Under the pieces are notes generated by a model. The model was not told the origin of the DNA and searched no databases. It saw only the letters and a list, made by a program, of their open reading frames with translations. A stretch of DNA of 64,000 nucleotides from Clitopilus passeckerianus (taxonomy: Eukaryota; Basidiomycota; Agaricomycetes; Agaricales; Entolomataceae): NCBI GenBank assembly GCA_944990035.1, contig CALYLX010000139.1, positions 744,001-808,000 on the forward strand, read 5' to 3'. Below, one piece after another: positions 57,406 through 64,000 of the stretch. The stretch's first letter is position 1. The number at the start of each line of letters is the position of its first letter. A program made the position numbers and the translations under genes.

Positions 57406-58108
57406 ATGCGTTTCTCGCCCTTCTTCGTTCTCTCCACCGCCATCATCGCTTGCTATGCCCAAACAACTTCTCAAGTCAGAGCAGACATCGCTAAGATCGC
57501 AGAGCAAGCCGCTGGTCTGGACAAAGCCATCACTGATTCCTCGAAGACACTTACGATCTTGGGTGCATTGGTTAGTACGTTTATCGTTATCAAGGAGTAT
57601 GGGTCGTTAACCTTCATCTCGTCAGAGGATTCACGAGCTAGTACAAGTTCACAGTGGTACAATTGACAAAGGTACCCGGGATGTTAAGGTCTGTTCCTTT
57701 GACGTTTGGCTTGCTGCTCGTTTCTCACTATACTCCAGGCTGTACAGGGCACCGTCTCTGAAGCCGATGGTCGTAGCATTCTTGGCGACATAAACGCCTT
57801 CGCGCCTATTACCGAGCACGCGCTTGCTGGTGCCGCTGCTGCGAAATCAGACTATCAGAGTCTTGTACCCTTTCCGATTACTATACTCGTTAGGCCAGTG
57901 GATATCGCCAGGGATGATCTAGTTCAGCTTCGCAGATCCAGTGCGGCATTTGCTGAGGCTCTTATTGATCATACTCCTGTAAGTGACTCCTTTCGTCAGA
58001 GTATATTGTTGTTCACGCTGGGAATAGGAAAGTCTCAAAGCTCAGGCTACCGCTCTCCGTGATAGGTTTGGCGTAGCTTTTGATAAAGCTGTCGCTGCTT
58101 ATTCCTGA
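57406..58108 (+). CDS. HsbA-type secreted surface/wall protein
   Basis: Four exons (57406-57570, 57626-57682, 57739-57978, 58028-58108) give 180 aa, the usual family length. A signal peptide (MRFSPFFVLSTAIIACYA) precedes an all-helical domain: VRADIAKIAEQAAGLDKAI, RIHELVQVHSGTIDKGTRD, GTVSEADGRSILGDINAFAP, DDLVQLRRSSAAFAEALID and the last helix LKAQATALRDRFGVAF. The order and the S-x-x-D-G-x-x-I-L motif match hydrophobic surface binding protein A / cell-wall galactomannoprotein. Such proteins adsorb to hydrophobic surfaces and help recruit hydrolases. An insertion (VPFPITILVRPV) between helices is unusual and might be an unrecognised in-frame intron. Confidence 0.8.
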
Positions 58109-58399
58109 GGTAGTTTCGCCAAGAATCGCGAAAAGGCCGCGTTTGGCACTTTGCAGTTGGGTGTGGTGTATTCGTCGGCCATGTCACGCGACTAGAACTT
58201 CTGGTAGCTCTGTATTAATGATATGAATGGCCTTTTTCTATCAATGGTTCGCCTTTGACCCCAAAGCCTGACGAGATTTGGATAGATTCTGGCCAAAATT
58301 GATTCGGATCTGGTTACGAGGACCGAAGGATTCGTTGCGAGACTGTCCCTAAAGATCAAATCGACGGTCTGAGCGATGTCTATGACTCTTATTATAGCT

Positions 58400-60300
58400 T
58401 ATAACAGCCACTCGTTCTTCATGCAAACACGTATTGCAGGTAGTAATATACCCAGACAGCCCATACGTACTCTCTCCCATCTCGACATTTGATAACGCCC
58501 CCAAGAATCTCCAAACTCGCCGGAAATCACGAGCTAGATTCGTCTGGAGCTCGCTGAACCGATATCGCCAGGCAGTCACAATGGAGGGAGTGAAAGCCGT
58601 AGAGAGGATGAGTGGGCCAGCATTCGTCCTGGAGCGATTAAGAAACGGGGTGCCCGGAATCGTCTTCTTCGTTGAAATGGGGACGACGCAGGTGAACCAG
58701 GTGACCATCAATGCCTACGAAACAGTCAGCTATTGCCACAGGAACTAGAGAGGACGTAGCAAAGCGAACCTCGTTTGTCCTGCGACATCCAATGACAAAC
58801 ACATTGTCTTGATCTCAGCCGACAGTGGGAGGTATGGCTGCGGCAACTACGTCACCGTAAAAAACCACACTCGGGCGAGGACAACCACAATCGCGAGCAT
58901 GATATGAGGCGCTGGAGAATCCGCAAAGGATACCGAGAGGCTTCTAAGGAAATAGAGCCATTAATAAGTAAGAGACATGTAAGGTGGGGTGTAGGGATAT
59001 ACGTACAAATAATGACCGTGCCCTTTGACCGGACAACTCCATCTCCGAGTGGTCGTATAAGAGGACTTCCGGCAGCAGCTGCAGGTATCGCTGCAGAAGA
59101 AGATCCATTCCCTGTTCCTGTTTCTGGGGTAGATGCTGCCAGTCTCTTTATAGTTTTCCATGCATCCGAACGCCGAGGCTTTCTGGGACGGAACGCACTG
59201 ATTCTCCAAAACCTACAACCCTGGCCCCTCAAGCACAAGCAGAAGATGTGCGGGCCCACCCAGAGCCAAAGCTCGACCTGACATGCCTCCTAGCAGAAGG
59301 TGGTGAGCTGGTCGACCAACGCTTCGCCGGTTAGGGTTAGGGTTTGAAGGCGAGGATCGTCAGATAGTGTTTCGGTGGATAGGGGAGGGTGTGGAAGGCC
59401 GTGAACAGGCAGGGGAAGGGATGAATGTATATGGTTTAAGTTCCCGTGGCGGTAGTACGCAATGCTCAAGTTTTGGTGAGGCATTGGGGGAGGTCGGTCA
59501 GTGCAACCGTAACATCTGGGTGCAACGACGCTACACATGGAGGTGCAGCAGCAGCATGAAGTAGCAGTAAGGGGTCATCAGGTGGTGTAGCGGTCTTGAG
59601 TACGTAGGATGGAATGGCAGTCGTTGGGCTCTCCATTGGGATGGTCCGAGGCACGGGAACAGGAAGGTTTGCTCGACATGAAATTGAACTTGCGGTTGTG
59701 CCGTTCGGGTGACAGCTCGACGCTATCTGCCAGTTCTTGAAGACATGTGCGACGAACTGCATGAAAATAATCTGCAGCGGCAGGAAACAACGACATCCGG
59801 ATGGTCAATGCCAGGGAACGTGACACAGGTTGATTGCTGTTCTGCTGCGGGTATGGGTACGACGTGTTTTGATCAGATGGATGGTCGCCATGGTCAGGGC
59901 AATTCGATGCCTTTTAATACCAGGATTCGAAGGTGTGCGTGAGGTAGAACCGAGAAGTGAATGTTCTACGACGAGTACTGTGGAGCATGGAGGGCGCGCC
60001 GGGGACTTTTATCGATGTAAAGGATGGGGGATAATGTTGTTGGATTTCTGTTTTCAACGAAGGGAGCCTTGGGCTGTATCAACATCGTAGACTCGCTGTG
60101 GTCGTCTGTCGGAACCACGGGGCTGGCAACCGAAGAGAAGGCACAATGGACTTTCGCAAGCCACCCAGGGTTTTCCGGGGTCCTGATCCGTAAGTAAATG
60201 GAAATTCTCCGAACCGATCAGCCCCATATCATATCTCGTCTTGCAACGTTCAACGTTCAGTATGTTCTCAGTATGTACTGCAATGCAAACGGTTCGTTCA
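58400..60300 (-). repeat. Dispersed repeat R1, copy f (inverted)
   Basis: Reverse complement of the R1 order: the GGTTAGGGTTAGGG array at 59329-59345, the CAG patch near 59550, pieces matching 2030-2290 (CAGCGATACCTGCA, CGGAGATGGAGTTGTCCGGTCA, TTTGTACGTAT) at 58.98-59.23 kb, and the GTCACCTGGTTCACCTG tail near 58.70 kb, shared with copy e at 26.02 kb. Frames across it are short. The interval 58109-58400 holds nothing recognisable. Confidence 0.6.
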
Positions 60301-60605
60301 CTGCGTGACTTGCTCGGTTGCCAGCCCCTGACATGTCACAAGAACAAATCTTCGATACGGATGAATGCTGGACGAATGAGAACATTCGATTTACAGGGTT
60401 TTCTCAGCTGATGTGAACGAATTCATCCTAGTAGTCCTTTGAAATAGGTGCGTCCATGCGGTCCTTTGTCTGCTTAGCACTCTCTCATTTTACACTTCAG
60501 ACTACGGGATATGTGGCCCTGGTCGGGTCGCCCTTGACATCTTGCATGTTGTCACCTTTTCGACCCAGAAGACAGTCAACCTCCGAGTACGTTTCGGCTA
60601 GCCTA

Positions 60606-60632
60606 CAGTGTTTTGCATATCATTTGAGAGTC
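60606..60632 (+). repeat. Left terminal inverted repeat of the Tc1/mariner element
   Basis: 27 bp beginning CAGTGTTTTGC; 26 of 27 positions match the reverse complement of the right end. Confidence 0.92.
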
Positions 60633-60841
60633 GCCTTTGAAGAAATTTCGTTGACAGCTGCCAAATTTAGGCTGTGATGTGACCACTAGTCCCAAAATAG
60701 AAGGTGTCCCGAACAAGCTCCCGAGCCCCTCGCCGGACCTTGGGACAAACGCCCGCGCTGCTTCGGACGAGACAACCATGTCGACTTTACCGCCATCTAA
60801 CGCGCTTGCCGCTTCCCCCAAGCTTCGTGAGGAGATCGTTC

Positions 60842-61903
60842 ATGGCGCCCAACCTGTCCTCTGAGACCCGCCGCAAGATCGTCGACTGGCGTGTTACACA
60901 TGGGAAATCAGTGCCGGATATCGCCACCCTTGCTCAATGCTCCCCAGCTACAGTCTGGAGAGTTCTCGCACTTTGGCGTAGCCACAACGTCGTCAAAAAT
61001 CCATTCACTCAGTCAAGAGGAAGGCCCCGGGTTCTAGACGAAGGAGATTTGGCCTATCTTCGGGGCCTTATCGACGCACGACCCAAGATTTACCTCGACG
61101 AGTTGCAAGACGAACTTGAACGCAACCGTGGCATTTCCGTCTCAATAGCAACACTCTCGCGTACCCTCCACCGCATCTCACTCAGCCGCAAAAAGACCTC
61201 TCCGGCAGCCTTCGAGCGCAACGAAGCTTTACGCGCAACATGGATTGCTGCATACGGCGACATCCCTCGCGAGTACTTCATGTGGCTTGACGAATCAAGC
61301 GTCGACGATCGCACCAACCAGCGCACCCACGGCTGGTCTCCAGTCGGCCGCCCCTGCGTCACCCGAGATTCATTCATTCGAGGCCAGCGATACTCAGTTC
61401 TTCCAGCTCTCACATGTGACGGCCTCGTTGCATTGGACATCTTCGAGGGCTCCGTGAATAAGGAACGGTTTATACAGTTTTTACATGAACAAATAGTACG
61501 TCTTTGACATTGTTTTACTGTGGATACTATGCTCATATGGAAACTCAGGCTCCTCAACTCAATCCCTATCCAGGAGAACGTAGTGTTGTTGTGCTCGACA
61601 ATTGTGCGATCCACCACGACGAAGACATACGTGCAATTATCGTTGATGAATGTGGTGAGTTTTGCCCCATACATTCATGTTCTTCCACTCAGCAAACATT
61701 CAGAGGCTCGACTCATCTATTTACCACCGTATTCACCCGACTTCAACCCGATTGAGCAAGCATTTCACTCCATCAAGGCATGGCTTCGTCGTCACGAACG
61801 TGAGGCGACCTCTGCAGCCGTTCGGCCATGGCTAATACATCAAGCTCGTGCTTCTATTACTGCAGAGATGGCAGAAGGCTGGATTACAAATTGTGGCTAC
61901 TAG
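60842..61903 (+). CDS. Tc1/mariner transposase (DDE)
   Basis: Three exons (60842-61495, 61549-61654, 61704-61903) join in frame to 319 aa. The N-terminal helix-turn-helix (SSETRRKIVDWRVTHGK to VWRVLALW), a GRPR AT-hook-like motif at 60-63 and a second HTH (LDELQDELERNRGISVS) precede the DDE domain. Catalytic residues by position are D150 (FMWLDESS), D235 (VVVLDNCAIHH) and E271 (PPYSPDFNPIEQAF); the last spacing is 35 residues in this splice model. It cuts and pastes the element at TA sites. No stop or frameshift is seen. The frame is open 5' of the chosen ATG up to 60704, but the start at 60842 begins directly before the HTH. The two introns are typical of host genes. Confidence 0.88.
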
Positions 61904-62144
61904 TAGTTATATTACATCGTAGTGTAGCAATAATAATAATGGCAGGGAGTCAATCATTCATGATTCATCAGTTAGAAATGAGGACGAGGAGAGGGATGGG
62001 CGGGAACGTTGAGGCAATCGACTTCCACGATGGAAGCACTTTTGTAAAGCAGCACCGGAAGGAAGTTCCGGTCGCTTACCAAAACAGGCATAGTCAAGGG
62101 GCCAGTCACATCAACTAGTCGTCACGCCAATTTCTTTCGAGGAG

Positions 62145-62171
62145 GACTCTCAAATGATATGCAAATCACTG
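62145..62171 (-). repeat. Right terminal inverted repeat of the Tc1/mariner element
   Basis: 27 bp; on the minus strand it begins CAGTGATTTGC and matches the left end except for one base. Confidence 0.92.
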
Positions 62172-62467
62172 TAATGGCGCCGTTTATTCTAAGCCCTTCG
62201 CAGTCTAGTAAAGATGAATTATTCGATATTTAATTTTGGATAGGCCCAAAGAGATCGTTACTCGCTCACAAGCGAATACGAATTCAGTCAAATTCAGGAT
62301 ATCGCATTCGAATCCGGGAATTTGAATGAACATTCTGACGGACGTCTGAGAGCAACATGCAACTTTGAGGGGGTTATCGAATTTGCGTCAGCGAAAGGGT
62401 CAAGCTTCATGCTCTAAACTCGGCCAAGTGAGGATTTCCATTTAGCGAATATAGAGGTGCTCAAACC

Positions 62468-62474
62468 TATAAAG
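62468..62474 (+). promoter_or_regulatory. TATA box of CRP4
   Basis: TATAAAG 81 bp upstream of the CRP4 ATG. The transposon lies about 300 bp further upstream. Confidence 0.7.
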
Positions 62475-62548
62475 ACAGTATCGTCTGAGCACTCAGAGTC
62501 TGCATCTGCCTTCGTCAGACCAAGGATTATTCTAGCTCTCCTTCAGTT

Positions 62549-63563
62549 ATGATCGTCAACGCTCTCTTCCTCAACCTCCTTTCTCTTCTCGTGATCGCTG
62601 GAGACACATTCACGGGTGTCACCGCCAACGAGCTGGCACCAAATGCGTCGCATGATTAGTACGTCATTGCTCTGTCCAAACGATGTCCATGATTCTCATC
62701 TCGTTGTAGCTCCGCCAAAGAGAGACAGGCCAAATGTACCAGAGGATGGTGCGAGTGGGTCTGTCCAGACGACTGGTGCTGGGTTGCCGAGAGTGTAATG
62801 AGTGGCGGCTCGATCCATTGGGACTGGCTTGCTTGCAAAACGGCAGCCGACTGCGGCCAATCTAGGGGCTATGAGGCCACCTGTAAGCACGTCGGCGGCG
62901 GTCCGTATAAACTCAATTGTCCATGGCCTGCGCCCCAACGCCCGGCAACGACCAACAAGGAGAACCAAAGCAAGGCTCAGGAGAACGGCAAGAATTCCGA
63001 TGAGGAGAATCGACGAAAGGTGATCAAATGTTTCAACCCAGCACTCAAACCCGACGAGGTCGAAAAGGCTATCAAAGACCATTATCACCCCGAAACACCG
63101 GACCCATCGTAAGCGATATTCAATGAACAATATCAGCATTGACTAATCCAGTAACTCTGCTAGGTACAGAAAGGCTAGGTGCTTCGCAAGTTCCTGCCTA
63201 TGGTCCTGCCCAAAAGATTTTTGCGCGGTTGCGGACAAGCACACCGAAGCTGGGAAGACCAGCTTGCAGTGGCACCCCTGCAAGGATGACGACGATTGTA
63301 AACCTGATGGAGATGTGATGGTTTGTGGGAAGGACGACGACAACTCTGATTCCAATGTTCCGTTGGAGGGACCCGCACCTACCTGCCCTTTCGATGAAGG
63401 GGCTCACAAGAAGTATACTGACCTGAGAAGGTGGATGAAATGCGTTGCACCTAAAAAAGACTCGGAGCAGATTGAAACGGACCTTAATTTTATCGTGCGC
63501 CGTCCCGGTAACGCTCGGTTTCAACCCGTCATCGATGGTATGCGACGGGATTATTACCTCTAA
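62549..63563 (+). CDS. Secreted two-module cysteine-rich protein CRP4
   Basis: Three exons (62549-62658, 62710-63108, 63164-63563) give 302 aa, the shortest and most diverged copy. Signal peptide MIVNALFLNLLSLLVIAGD. Module 1: CTRGWCEWVCPDDWCWVA, WLACKTAADC, ATC, NCPW, then DEENRRK and IKCFNPALKPDEVE. Module 2: CFASSCLWSCPKDFCAVA (Trp after the fourth Cys replaced by Ala), WHPCKDDDDC, MVC, TCPF, almost no EK linker, and MKCVAPKKDS; it ends RRDYYL. All eight-plus-one cysteines of both modules are kept although other residues differ, which argues for selection on the fold. No SSP or GH71 neighbour remains; the upstream region carries the Tc1/mariner element. Function unknown. Confidence 0.78.
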
Positions 63564-64000
63564 GCCATGTATGGCATTTTTCTTCATTTTGTTTGCTATT
63601 TTCAAGACGAGAACAACTATCTCGCTCATGTAACGTACTGTAGTTTTTGTTGGCATCGTTTAAATATCATCCTTTTACCCACGAAACCACTGTGGCTGGA
63701 GATGCGTGTGCGCCCTGAACGCGAGATACTCAGTGAAATATGTTACGTGCATATATCTAACGCGGTCAATGGCTGCCCGACTTGGTTCCCAGCGTTTAGA
63801 GCTACGTCGTTTGGCCTCTACACGCTGCAGCTTCCCCAGCAAACTTGACGTAGGGATCATTGGATGACTCGACTTTCATCCCGTGCGTGGCATCGAGCGC
63901 GAATGAACCAAGAAACCTACAATCATGGCTGGCTTGATGTTTTGTTCAAATGGGATAGAAGAATGAGATGCGTACTCCCGGGTATGTGCGAAGTCGGCAT
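63564..64000. other. CRP4 3' flank
   Basis: The first 280 bp or so are homologous to the flank of CRP3 (56566-56840). After about 63.85 kb no similarity or gene was seen before the window end. Confidence 0.55.

Larger units (their letters stand above)
60606..62171 (+). mobile_element. Tc1/mariner DNA transposon, 1566 bp
   Basis: Terminal inverted repeats of 27 bp (60606-60632 and 62145-62171) differ at one position, start CAGTG and contain TTTGCATATCATTTGAGAGTC. The element is flanked by TA on both sides (60604-60605, 62172-62173). The paralogous sequence at 54.9 kb has a single TA (54944-54945) and is otherwise continuous across the insertion point, giving a natural empty site. It encodes a complete-looking transposase on the plus strand, so it may be autonomous. 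Confidence 0.93.

Noticed and set aside
1..64000. CRISPR array, bacterial operon or phage
   Set aside because: No regularly spaced direct repeats of that type; pervasive short spliceosomal introns show a eukaryotic nuclear locus.

Overview
The window looks like nuclear DNA of a mushroom-forming basidiomycete (Agaricomycetes). Almost every gene I can rebuild is cut by introns of about 48-65 nt, many with CTNAC-like branch points. The recognisable families fit: beta-trefoil I66-type protease inhibitors, a GH71 alpha-1,3-glucanase, an HsbA-type wall protein, RTA1-like membrane proteins, a compact sesquiterpene synthase, a secreted ferritin-like protein and a Tc1/mariner element. All exon coordinates are hand-spliced from sequence; none is transcript-supported.

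Layout. 0-6 kb: the 3' end of one I66-type inhibitor gene cut by the window edge, then two complete 133-aa inhibitor genes in convergent orientation. 6.9-10 kb: decayed dispersed repeat R1. 10.4-12.0 kb: a 13-repeat ankyrin protein. 12-18.6 kb: an orphan 183-aa gene plus two fossil copies, one split by a non-autonomous, hAT-like element. 19-31 kb: two copies of a module made of a GH71 3' fragment, a small secreted protein (SSP) and a cysteine-rich protein (CRP), between repeats R1 and R2. 30.5-44 kb: a duplicated block, each copy a decayed multi-exon region followed by an intact nine-exon RTA1-like gene; the terpene synthase lies between the copies. 44.2 kb: an intron-containing tRNA. 44.9-58.1 kb: genes for secreted proteins (ferritin-like, thaumatin-like/ricin-B lectin fusion, I66-like, intact GH71, SSP, CRP, HsbA). 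58.4-64 kb: inverted R1, then a CRP copy whose upstream region carries a precise Tc1/mariner insertion.

The most novel-looking content is the CRP family: four secreted paralogues in one window, each with two tandem modules of eight cysteines plus an isolated ninth, one module per exon. All four share a TATAAAG exactly 81 bp upstream of the ATG. In two modules the CRP is divergently paired with an SSP gene at almost identical spacing. Copies 1-2 are inverted relative to copies 3-4, SSP and GH71 have decayed in some copies, and about 360 bp are identical between CRP1 and CRP2, suggesting gene conversion. The function of CRP and SSP is unknown; the neighbours suggest extracellular, wall-facing or defensive roles, which is inference only.
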